This document shows, piece by piece, positions 27,353 to 35,016 of a DNA stretch of 64,000 nucleotides; the first letter of the stretch is position 1; each line of letters begins with the position of its first letter. A program made the position numbers and the translations under genes. The DNA comes from Acidobacteriota bacterium (GTDB lineage: Bacteria; Acidobacteriota; Terriglobia; Acidiferrales; UBA7541), in assembly GCA_013286465.1 (NCBI GenBank), contig JABDFR010000003.1:35450-99449 (forward strand), given 5' to 3'. Below the pieces are notes generated by a model. It saw nothing but the letters and a program-made list of their open reading frames with translations. It made no database searches and was not told the DNA's origin.

Positions 27353-28234
27353 CTACTTGTAGTCCACTACGACCTGTCCGTCCACAACGCGAATGTTATT
27401 CACTCCGGCCGGCAGCTTCATTTTTTCGCGATTTTCGGGTGAGTCCATGATCCGATCGGCCACGGATTGCAGGGTGGAGGCAGGTAGCGGCATCGAACCG
27501 ATGGCGCCACTGGTAGGCTCGAACTTCAAGTAGCCATTTTCAGCATGAATGTGACCGTCTAACTCCATCGATAAATCTTGCCCGTGAAAATTGAAGACAA
27601 CGTAGGCCTTGACGACGTCACCGACCATATCTACCTTGACGTCGCGGACGGCGGATTGGACGTCTTCGAGCGTTGGCGCGACTTCGGTGGCTGGAGCGGA
27701 ACCGGATCCCGGTGTCGGAGTAGGCGAGGACGCCGCGGGCGAGGACTGTTGCGCCGGAGCAGAATTCGCGGAAGATTGCGCCTCCAAATTATTGCTCGTG
27801 GCTAGGTTCGAGCTTAGATACGAGTTAAGTTCTGTGCTATCGAGTCGAAGTTTATGCGGTTCGCCCATCGACTGCGCGACTTCGGAGTCGCGAATTTTTT
27901 CTTCCGCGCGCGCAGCCGCTGACGGATCCGTGCTCACCGAGGGTGGAGTTCCCTTCCGCAGAATCAGAACCACGACGCCCAGGATCAACGCGAGCGTTAC
28001 CCACCGTGCCACGCCATAGAATTTGCGCGCTTTGTCGAAGACGGTCGGATCGCGAACCACGTCGCTATTCTCGGTGCGTCCCGGACGAGAGGTTGCCGGC
28101 ACGCCATCGACCGGGCGCCAACTGCTTTCGGGATCGGATCGATCGGCGTAATAGGCAAATAGCGAATTGCAGCGACGGCAACGATCACCGGCATCCTGCT
28201 GATTGCCGCAATTGGGGCACACAATAGAAGACAT
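27353..28234 (-). CDS. Zinc-ribbon membrane protein (293 aa), unknown function
   Basis: An N-terminal zinc ribbon (CPNCGNQQDAGDRCRRC, residues 6-22) is followed by a linker, one membrane segment (about 75-95, WVTLALILGVVVLILRK), a Ser/Pro/Ala-rich linker (about 150-195) and a C-terminal domain of about 95 residues with alternating strands (VKVDMVGDVVKAYVVFNFHG, ending NNIRVVDGQVVVDY). A single-pass topology would put the zinc ribbon in the cytoplasm and the C-terminal domain outside. GAGGGAAGA precedes the ATG. The layout is common to small bacterial zinc-ribbon membrane proteins of unknown role. It is the downstream neighbour of another membrane protein on the same strand. Confidence 0.75.
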   Translation of the reverse strand: MSSIVCPNCGNQQDAGDRCRRCNSLFAYYADRSDPESSWRPVDGVPATSRPGRTENSDVVRDPTVFDKARKFYGVARWVTLALILGVVVLILRKGTPPSVSTDPSAAARAEEKIRDSEVAQSMGEPHKLRLDSTELNSYLSSNLATSNNLEAQSSANSAPAQQSSPAASSPTPTPGSGSAPATEVAPTLEDVQSAVRDVKVDMVGDVVKAYVVFNFHGQDLSMELDGHIHAENGYLKFEPTSGAIGSMPLPASTLQSVADRIMDSPENREKMKLPAGVNNIRVVDGQVVVDYK

Positions 28235-28353
28235 TCTTCCCTCGCAGACACAAATCTAGCATGGGTAGGGGAAGCGCGTAATTGGTACGAGGGCCAGCGA
28301 TGGCGGGGCGATACCTGTGCTGAGGAACAGGAGACGATTTTTAGTTGGGGGGA

Positions 28354-28863
28354 TTACAGAGAAGCTTGCGGATGGGAATCCCAGAGTTGAACCCTGCGGC
28401 GGACCAACAGAGATATGGTTAGACCAATGCAAAAAAGCAGAGCGGCTATGGCATTGATGCGAGCCGGCAGCGTAATTGCTTTTGTCGAATGGGGGACGCG
28501 AGTGAGAGGCAGCACGATGAACGTCATTGCTACGTAGACCAACCCACCATAGAGTAGTCCGCTGAGTATCGGCCGGCGCAGCAGACCGGGAATTTTTCGG
28601 CTTGCCACGTAATAGATTGCCGTCCATGTGAATGCGATCGAGTAATGGATTGCAACACCGAGAGCAACCGACACCATTCCCGCGCTGAAGGCCTTCATCC
28701 CGATTAATCCGCTCGCGATGTATTGAAAGATCATGTAGGGCGTGATGCCGCGGAAGAAATTGAAGATTAGATTTTCGGAAATGTCGAGCGTTCCGGCAAC
28801 CAGCGCAATCCAGCAAAGGTCCAGGAAAGCTCCACGGCGACGTGAAGAGTTCGAATCAGCCAC
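28354..28863 (-). CDS. Integral membrane protein (169 aa), unknown function
   Basis: Four hydrophobic segments are visible (about residues 14-32, 43-66, 84-115 and 130-150), with short charged loops and a basic stretch RRRVQLW near the C-terminus, so it is a four-pass inner-membrane protein. Motifs such as DISENLIFNFFRGITP and AIHYSIAFTWTAIYYVASRK recall small conserved membrane proteins of Acidobacteria and Bacteroidetes that have no known function. The GTG at 28863 follows GGAGGATTCC and is preferred to the TTG at 28881. It lies upstream of the zinc-ribbon gene, with a 119-base gap. Confidence 0.75.
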   Translation of the reverse strand: MADSNSSRRRGAFLDLCWIALVAGTLDISENLIFNFFRGITPYMIFQYIASGLIGMKAFSAGMVSVALGVAIHYSIAFTWTAIYYVASRKIPGLLRRPILSGLLYGGLVYVAMTFIVLPLTRVPHSTKAITLPARINAIAALLFCIGLTISLLVRRRVQLWDSHPQASL

Positions 28864-29290
28864 GGAATCCTCCGGCCTCAAATTTCAGCCCGCAACCGAT
28901 CATGCAAGTCTACCGAGACGAATTGGCGCGAGTATACAGTCGCGGAAGTACAGCTGGCCATCCGTTCAGGGGAAGCTGGCCCGAATCCAGACTTAAAGGC
29001 TAGCTGGGATTTATCGCGAACTGCGCGATGATGAGGTTCGCATGGGAAGTAGATCTGCGGTGGGCGCGCGACTGGGGCGTTTAGTTTTGTAGAGGGATTC
29101 GGCGTGAGCCGGCCGTTGGTCACCGAAACGCGGTAGTACTCTGGTACCGCCAAAATGTGACTACTCCGCTAGAGGTCCCGGGCGTTCCAGTTGCTACTTT
29201 AAGCCATCGCGCGGGACGCCTCCGCAGGTGTCCTAATCACCCGACGCGAAGTCATCGAGCAGAGCTCGCTACGACTGAGGATGGGGAATC
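28864..29290. other. Divergent intergenic region
   Basis: A 427-base gap between a minus-strand membrane protein gene and the plus-strand PilZ-receiver gene. No gene, clear promoter or repeat is supported. Confidence 0.4.
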
Positions 29291-30787
29291 ATGAAGAAGC
29301 GACAGAATACAAGCAAGGTGCAGGGGAATCCTGGGGGCTATTCGGGCACGGTGGATGCCGCGCATCTGGATTCGCAGGATCTATCTAGCGCGTTCATGTC
29401 CGACGCGGACCGCAAAGCCGGTGCTTACCACCCTGACCGCACCTCGGCGGTTGCCACGCTAGAAGCGCCGATTGAGACGCCCATAGCCAGCTCGGGGGTG
29501 GACTCGAGCAGCATTCCAGAGGCGCAGAACTCTTCGTTCTCGGGCAAATCGAATGGAAACGGCCATAGCTCGAACGGCGGGGGCGGCAACGGTCATGGCG
29601 GAAGCCATGGCGGTCACAATGGAGGCCATAACGGTCACAGCGGCGGCGATGGACACAATAACCAAGGGAACGGCGGCCGGGACCAAGGCCAAGAACGCCG
29701 CCGGAGACGGCGCGCACTAATTTCGGCGCCGGTGCGTGTACGATCTGTGAATATCACCGAAGAAGGGCCGAGCGAAGTTACCACTACGATTGATGTGTCG
29801 CGCGGTGGGATTTTTTTCGTAAGCGAGCTGAGCAGCTACGAAAAGCACATGGAAGTCGCGGTGGTCTTCCCGTTTAGCGGGATACCGGGCGATGTGCACT
29901 CCGAGCAGATGGGCCACATCGTGCGGGTTGTAGAATATGAGGATGGACGGCGCGGAATCGCGGTTTCATTCGAGAAGCCCGCCGTCGTAACCGACGAAGC
30001 GCTGATTGATTCGGGTGGCCGCCTGCTTCAGCCGTACGCGTTGCGGGGACCGGGAGTTCCCGGCGGCGAGGTGAGTGCGGAACAGAAAGAGGTAAAGGTC
30101 CTGATTCTTGAGGCGGATTTACGCGCTCGAGAATCGATGAGCAGTTACCTCGGAAGCGAAGGATACTCCCCGATAGTGGTTTCGAGCGGCGCGAAAGCCC
30201 GAGAAATGCTAGCTACAACGGTGCCAGCCGTCGTTATCGCAGACGTAGAAGGCGATAGCATGGCAGGATTTGACATCTGCGCATTCATAAAGAGCGATGA
30301 GCGCCTGCGACACGTCCACGTAATTCTCGTGACCAGTTCGGCTTACCCCAGCGATTATGCCAATGCGCATGCCGTCGGCGCGACGATATGCATGGCCAAG
30401 CCATTTAAACAGGAGAAACTGGGCCAGATGGTGAAATTGCTCGCGCCACCGAAGAGATTGACTCAGGACAAGTCAGCGTCGCGAAGCGCCGAGCAGGGCT
30501 CCAACGGGAACGGCACTGCCAAGCGATCTATGGTCTCCACGCTATCGTCCAACGGATACACGAAGCCGGTCTCGCCGACGCCGGCGCCGGCCGCGGAACA
30601 ACACGAGTTCCGAAAACTGTGCGACGCGGCGGTGAACGAAAAGCACGTCAGGGAAGGAGACCGCTACGATGCGTCAGATACCGATCAGAATGCGAACGCG
30701 GCCGTCTCTTCCAAAGATGCCCGAGTCGATTCGAAAGGTGGCTTCGCGGCCTTCCGGAATAAGGCTGTGTCGCTGTTCAAGCGATAG
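29291..30787 (+). CDS. PilZ-receiver fusion protein with His/Gly/Asn-rich linker (498 aa)
   Basis: Domain order: a variable N-terminus (1-80), a Gly/His/Asn/Ser low-complexity stretch (about 95-140), a PilZ domain (about 142-245, opening with RRRRRALISAPVRV and containing DVSRGGIFF), a response-regulator receiver domain (about 268-385: VKVLILEADLRARES, Asp in VVIADVEGDS, Lys in CMAKPFKQ) and a long disordered tail. PilZ domains usually bind cyclic-di-GMP through an RxxxR and a D/NxSxxG motif; RRRRR and DVSRGG fit these. The receiver has no DNA-binding output, so it may act as an adaptor in surface or motility control. GATGGGGAAT precedes the ATG. A cyclic-di-GMP link is inferred from the motifs. 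Confidence 0.85.
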   Translation: MKKRQNTSKVQGNPGGYSGTVDAAHLDSQDLSSAFMSDADRKAGAYHPDRTSAVATLEAPIETPIASSGVDSSSIPEAQNSSFSGKSNGNGHSSNGGGGNGHGGSHGGHNGGHNGHSGGDGHNNQGNGGRDQGQERRRRRRALISAPVRVRSVNITEEGPSEVTTTIDVSRGGIFFVSELSSYEKHMEVAVVFPFSGIPGDVHSEQMGHIVRVVEYEDGRRGIAVSFEKPAVVTDEALIDSGGRLLQPYALRGPGVPGGEVSAEQKEVKVLILEADLRARESMSSYLGSEGYSPIVVSSGAKAREMLATTVPAVVIADVEGDSMAGFDICAFIKSDERLRHVHVILVTSSAYPSDYANAHAVGATICMAKPFKQEKLGQMVKLLAPPKRLTQDKSASRSAEQGSNGNGTAKRSMVSTLSSNGYTKPVSPTPAPAAEQHEFRKLCDAAVNEKHVREGDRYDASDTDQNANAAVSSKDARVDSKGGFAAFRNKAVSLFKR

Positions 30788-31028
30788 TCGCCCGTAGACC
30801 TTCCTTATCCGGTCGCAACTAAGCTGGCCTCACGTAGATTGACGGCGCGTGAGCCGGTGGCTAAAAAAGGACCCTCGGATCACACCGGACTCGCTGTTCG
30901 ACGAGGCGAGTTCGTAACTGGATGACAGAATCGCGGTTTCTGGGAGGACCAGAGTCTCGGACGTTCCGCAGAAGTAGGGGTGTAGGTCCTCGCCTCGGTC
31001 CGGTATTACTGACCACCTGGCTTTGCTC

Positions 31029-31418
31029 TTAAGACCGCCGCATTCGAAAGTATTCCTGGGGCGGAAATAGTCCGACGCGGGCGCATTCGCGTCCTACAGC
31101 GTTCTTGACCTGGCTCGCCCAATATTCAAACGTATTTTCACTCACGCCCACAAGCTTAATCGCACGCTTGTAGTCCAATTCACTCAGAAAATAAATCACA
31201 AACAACTTTCGACGGCCTTTCCACTCGGACCGCCGCAGGGCTCGTGTACCGGCCGCCTCGAAATCTGCGACGTACTCAGACGCGCGCACATTCTCGGGAC
31301 GCCAAAGATATCCATTGGATGGTCTAGTCATATCGACCGCCGCCATTTTGTTGCCAATTCCCTTTCCCAAAGAGCGATAGCGCGCCAGGCAAATGTCGAA
31401 GATTTCGCGCGTTTTCAC
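31029..31418 (-). CDS. Hypothetical protein with HTH-like C-terminus (129 aa)
   Basis: A basic 129-residue protein. The C-terminal third (YKRAIKLVGVSENTFEYWASQ, then GRECARVGLFPPQEYF) looks like a sigma-region-4 or RepA-style helix-turn-helix, with the turn around VGVSENTF. The N-terminal part VKTREIFDICLARYRSLGKG is helical. The GTG at 31418 lies one base past the stop of the upstream gene, with GGGAGAAC ahead of it, which favours it over the GTG at 31454. It forms a tight pair with 31420-31770. Proteins of this shape occur in prophage and mobile regions, but I cannot name the family. Confidence 0.55.
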   Translation of the reverse strand: MKTREIFDICLARYRSLGKGIGNKMAAVDMTRPSNGYLWRPENVRASEYVADFEAAGTRALRRSEWKGRRKLFVIYFLSELDYKRAIKLVGVSENTFEYWASQVKNAVGRECARVGLFPPQEYFRMRRS

Positions 31419-31419
31419 C

Positions 31420-31770
31420 TTAGTTCTCCCGTCCGGTCCATAGATGCGGGTCACAATTCATCGCGCGCGTCCACGCATCGAAGCACTCCTCCCAGCCATC
31501 GAGATAGCCGCGCGCGTATTCTTCGGCGAGGAGTTGCCTTTCGCGCGTGACGCGTTGCATTTCACCTCGTTCGTGGCGTTCTTGAGGCTCTGCATTCCAC
31601 GCGAGCTGAACGCGCCAAAGCAGATCTCGAGCAACACGCGCGAGCCAGTGCAGAGGCATCGGGAAATAAACGGCCACCCTACGACGGGGTTCGTACCACG
31701 CCAGATTCCATCCGCGAGGGATTTGCCCGCCCCATGTGATTTCCCGTCCGATCAGCAAGCGTTGCATCAT
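31420..31770 (-). CDS. Hypothetical protein (116 aa), phage-like pair
   Basis: A Trp/Arg-rich 116-residue protein (WGGQIPRGWNLAWYEPRRR, then a helical stretch RVQLAWNAEPQERHERGEMQ). It has no signal peptide or membrane segment. The ATG at 31770 is preferred to the frame start at 31896 because GAGGAGAGC lies just upstream. Its stop is one base ahead of the GTG start of the next gene, so translation is coupled. Unrecognised; composition and tight packing suggest an accessory or prophage-derived pair. Confidence 0.5.
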   Translation of the reverse strand: MMQRLLIGREITWGGQIPRGWNLAWYEPRRRVAVYFPMPLHWLARVARDLLWRVQLAWNAEPQERHERGEMQRVTRERQLLAEEYARGYLDGWEECFDAWTRAMNCDPHLWTGREN

Positions 31771-32059
31771 GCGCTCTCCTCGGCCGTCTGCTGCCTGCCA
31801 ACGAAGCGCCGGCAGGTGGCATCCGTCGTCAAAGCTAGTGTGACAACTCTTCGTAAATTCGTTGTTCTCATTGCAGACCATAAATACCGAATACATCGCT
31901 GCGTCTTCGCTTTGCAGTTCCGTTTCTGGATGTTCGCTTTATTTCCGCCCAGACCTGTCGAGTGGGTACTATTGTTCTAAGTACGCAGAACGTTATCATT
32001 ATTACCTCAGCCCAGCACCCCGTCCCTCAATAGGTGCGGCTCAATTGGAGAATCGGACC

Positions 32060-32605
32060 ATGCGTAGAAAAGCAGCTCCGTTTCAGTATCTTCTTGAGTG
32101 CTCACAGATGTCGCTCGAAGATTTCGAGCTCGCGCGCTTGGATCGAGCAGCGAATTTACGCAGGCAGCTACGCGATATCGCCGAGGAGTGGATCGATGCC
32201 GAAGTCGAAGCTCGGCTCTCTCATTGGGTCCGCGAGAATCGATGGCATCCAGGGAAATGTGCTTCGGACTGTGAACAACCTGTCGGCAGTTCAAGTTCAA
32301 CTTTATCGATACGCCGAGCAAGCAACTCGGCAAGAGTCTTGCATCCTGTATCCTCAAAGAACTCCCACTCGCGACCAACCGAGTCGAAGCGCGCCGTCTT
32401 GGCTCACATGCTTCCGCCGCCCGTCCAGATCTCGGCGGTTCGCCGCGCTTCTCGCGCCCCCGCGCCGCTCGCGTTCGTCGGCAAGACTTGCGACCAACGC
32501 AATTCTCGTTTTGGGCGAGTCTGCACGCGGTGCGAACTGCGTGGGCTCCGCCCCAACGCGTCGATAGGGGTGTGTTACGCAGGCCGAAAGCCACAGTCGC
32601 ATTAG
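32060..32605 (+). CDS. Doubtful hypothetical protein; N-terminal part coding-like
   Basis: From the ATG at 32060 the first 65 residues (FQYLLECSQMSLEDFELARL, DIAEEWIDAEVEARLSHWVR) read as a natural helical, acidic protein. After about position 32260 the translation becomes Ser/Arg/Pro-rich and looks like a non-coding frame. This suggests either a short protein whose real stop was lost or a decayed, frameshifted gene. A minus-strand frame covering 32007-32807 is not convincing. The region 32606-33131 has no supported gene; it contains a spaced inverted repeat near 32775 and 32909 (GAATTTTCTCG / CGAGAAAATTTC). Confidence 0.3.
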   Translation: MRRKAAPFQYLLECSQMSLEDFELARLDRAANLRRQLRDIAEEWIDAEVEARLSHWVRENRWHPGKCASDCEQPVGSSSSTLSIRRASNSARVLHPVSSKNSHSRPTESKRAVLAHMLPPPVQISAVRRASRAPAPLAFVGKTCDQRNSRFGRVCTRCELRGLRPNASIGVCYAGRKPQSH

Positions 32606-33131
32606 CCCGCCGAACGAACGGTCTCTCGACCGTGGCATGCATTACCATATCTGGTGGGGAGCAAACATCGATTCGGCATGCGGTTTCTAACAGCACAGTT
32701 AGGAATTTGACCGTCGGCGAAGTGCGACCATTCGCTCGGCTCTCCCGCGAAAGCTCGGCCCGGAAGGCGCTCACGTGAATTTTCTCGCAAAGCGGTAGCA
32801 AACCCATCCGAGTCCCCGTCCCGCGACGACGCCACGCCGATTCTCGTCAGCCCGTATCCGACTCGACTTACCGACGCAAGACCGATCTGGGTCCCAAGAC
32901 AAACCCACGAGAAAATTTCCTCGAGTTCCGCCTAGTTCTAACGGGACCGAGCGCAGTCGGCTCAATCACCATAACTAACTATTCCGGGTAGTGGTCTGCT
33001 CGGATGGTTGAAGATATGGTTTGGACGGGCGGTGTTTGTTTGTCGGCGCGCTGGACTGGGGAGTGCTGATGGAGTTGGCCGGATTTCCGATGGTGGAAAC
33101 TGAGGGATGGCGTGGGTGCTGGGTTGGCGGG

Positions 33132-33635
33132 CTAGGTCGCGGACGTTGCGGAGGATGCTGGAGTTACGGCTTGGAAGTTTTTTGGGGTGCCTTTTTCTAG
33201 TAACTTTTCTTTTCTGTAGATTAGGGAGTTTATGTTGTAGGGGGCTAGTTCGAAGCCGTGGCCGTGGGTTATGGCGTCCGTGGGGCAGGCTTCTACGCAG
33301 TATCCGCAAAAGATACAGCGAGAGTAATCGATGTTGTAGACCTTTGCGTAACGTTCGCCCGCGGAAATGCGGTTGGCTTCAGTGTTTTCGGCGGCTTCGA
33401 TGTAGATGCAGTTGGCCGGGCAGGCTGCGGCGCAGAGGAAGCAGCCCACGCATTTTTCCAGGCCGTTTTCGTCACGGTGTAGGACGTGGATGCCTCGATA
33501 GCGGGATTCGAATTTTACTGGGCCGTTCGGAAAGATCTCTGTTGTGGGCTTACGAAACATGGTGCGGAACGTGACGCTGAAACCCTTGGCTAGCGTGGTG
33601 AAGGTCTTGCCTACTTCGGCGAGGATTGATGGCAT
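33132..33635 (-). CDS. nuoI: NADH-quinone oxidoreductase subunit I (NuoI-type ferredoxin, 167 aa)
   Basis: NuoI carries two [4Fe-4S] clusters that pass electrons within the peripheral arm of complex I. Both motifs are complete: CVGCFLCAAACPANC (about residues 62-76) and CIFCGYCVEACPTDA (about 107-121). The N-terminal FSVTFRTMFRKPTTE and the segment PVKFESRYRGIHVLHRDENG are typical of NuoI, and the length is normal. The ATG at 33635 is chosen over the TTG at 33653. No other nuo gene is in this window, so it is a stand-alone copy, next to a ypdA-like reductase on the same strand. It could serve a dispersed complex I or another ferredoxin-dependent enzyme. Confidence 0.92.
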   Translation of the reverse strand: MPSILAEVGKTFTTLAKGFSVTFRTMFRKPTTEIFPNGPVKFESRYRGIHVLHRDENGLEKCVGCFLCAAACPANCIYIEAAENTEANRISAGERYAKVYNIDYSRCIFCGYCVEACPTDAITHGHGFELAPYNINSLIYRKEKLLEKGTPKNFQAVTPASSATSAT

Positions 33636-33801
33636 ACGAACTGACTTTAGCAAATCGGGTCACGAGGAGGCAAATCGCCGACGTTTTCGCAGGCGTTACT
33701 CGGGCGGGCGCGTCAATTGCTTTGCAATCGCAGAGACAACTGACCCAACGCCCCCCAAGAGGAAAAATGCGGTGGCTGTAGAAGCAGCCGGCGGGGGGCC
33801 A

Positions 33802-34830
33802 CTACTCACCTGGGGGAGACACTGGCGGCGGGCCTAGGTCGTTTGGCTTGCCGGTAAGGGCGTTGATGATTTGCTTGCCGTGGAAGCGGCCATTTTCTAT
33901 GAAGATTTCACCGGTGTGTTTTCCGCCTAGGATTACGCCTGCTACGTAGATTCCCGGTACGTTTGACTCGAGAGTGACGGGATCGAAAACGGGTTTTCGG
34001 GATTCCGCGTCGAGTACTATCCCCATTTTCTGCAAGAAATCGAAATCTGGGTGGTAGCCGGTTAGGGCGAAGACTTGCGTGGCGGGGATGGATTGCTCGC
34101 CGGCGCCGTTCCGGACGCGAATTTTGCCTGGCTCGATTTGCTCGACGGTGGTGTTGAAGAGGGCGCGGATTTCGCCGGCGCGAATGCGATTTTCGATGTC
34201 GGGCTTAACCCAGTACTTCAGGCGCGGGCCCATTTCCGAGCCCCGGTGGACGATTGTTACGCGAGCGCCGGCGCGGAAAAGTTCGAGGGCGGCTTCGGCA
34301 GCGGAATTCTTCGCGCCGATCACGACTACGTCCTGCTGCCAGTAGGGATGCGGGTCAGTGAAATAGTGCGAGACGTGCGGGAGATCTTCTCCGGGGACAT
34401 TCATCAGATTGACGCGATCGTAGTAGCCCGTGGCCAGGACGATTTTACGGCTTTGATATGCGTGGGGCTGTCCGTTGGCATCGCGAGTGTGAATTTCGAA
34501 TGCGCCATCCTGGCCGGTGCGACGCTCGACGGTTTCGTAGAGGCGGAGATCGAGGGCGTAGTGGTCGGCAGTGCGACGGTAATATTTTAGGGCTTCGGCG
34601 CGGGTGGGCTTGGTTTCGGCGCTGGTCAGCGGCAAGTCGCCGATTTCCAGGCGCTCTGCAGTCGTGAAGAAAATCATATTCGTGGGAAAGTGGTAGATCG
34701 AGTTGCAGAGGCAGCCTTTGTCGATTACTAGCGGGTGTAGGCCGGCGCGCTTGGCTTCGATGGCGCAGGCTAGGCCTGTGGGGCCGGCGCCTATGGCTAG
34801 TAGATCGTAAACGGTTTGTGTGGATTGCAT
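33802..34830 (-). CDS. ypdA: YpdA-type bacillithiol disulfide reductase-like FAD oxidoreductase
   Basis: A 342-residue thioredoxin-reductase-like flavoprotein. The FAD-binding motif is AIGAGPTGLACAIEAKRAG (about residues 12-30) and the NAD(P)H-binding motif is VVIGAKNSAAEAALELFRAG (about 171-190). It lacks a CxxC redox pair. The segment GCLCNSIYHFPTNMIFFTTAERLEIGD is characteristic of the YpdA family, which reduces bacillithiol disulfide in Firmicutes; bacillithiol genes are also known in Acidobacteria. The C-terminus has the usual GIYVAGVILGG FAD-contact motif. It precedes nuoI on the minus strand with about 165 bases between. Bacillithiol as substrate is inferred from the family only. Confidence 0.85.
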   Translation of the reverse strand: MQSTQTVYDLLAIGAGPTGLACAIEAKRAGLHPLVIDKGCLCNSIYHFPTNMIFFTTAERLEIGDLPLTSAETKPTRAEALKYYRRTADHYALDLRLYETVERRTGQDGAFEIHTRDANGQPHAYQSRKIVLATGYYDRVNLMNVPGEDLPHVSHYFTDPHPYWQQDVVVIGAKNSAAEAALELFRAGARVTIVHRGSEMGPRLKYWVKPDIENRIRAGEIRALFNTTVEQIEPGKIRVRNGAGEQSIPATQVFALTGYHPDFDFLQKMGIVLDAESRKPVFDPVTLESNVPGIYVAGVILGGKHTGEIFIENGRFHGKQIINALTGKPNDLGPPPVSPPGE

Positions 34831-34890
34831 CGTTTTAGGTTAGCACGGGATGCAAATTGAATACGCTTTGGCCGGGGCCCGGAAAGGATG

Positions 34891-34946
34891 GCCGAAAGGC
34901 GGGATGGCTTCCTCTCCGCCCAGGCGGACTGGCGGACGGGAAAGCA
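34891..34946 (-). repeat. 56-base dispersed repeat, copy 1 (inverted relative to copy 2)
   Basis: The reverse complement matches 55784-55839 with only a few differences (core CCGCCAGTCCGCCTGGGCGG). The two copies lie in unrelated intergenic regions 21 kb apart. The core has GGCGGACT/AGTCCGCC-type self-complementarity. Confidence 0.75.
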
Positions 34947-34975
34947 GCCTCCCCTACTGGAACTCCCTCGCTTCG

Positions 34976-35016
34976 TTGACTTGCGCTTGTTGAGTGCATA
35001 AGATTTCACGTACGTG
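34976..35016 (+). promoter_or_regulatory. Leaderless-type promoter of kinase 1
   Basis: TTGACT (34976-34981), 17 bases, TAAGAT (34999-35004), then 9 bases to the GTG start at 35014, so transcription should begin at or within three bases of the start codon. No Shine-Dalgarno is present. The same arrangement precedes kinases 2 and 3. Confidence 0.75.

Noticed and set aside
32007..32807. 266-residue minus-strand frame in the island
   Set aside because: No ribosome site, shadow-like composition, and it covers the better plus-strand start at 32060.
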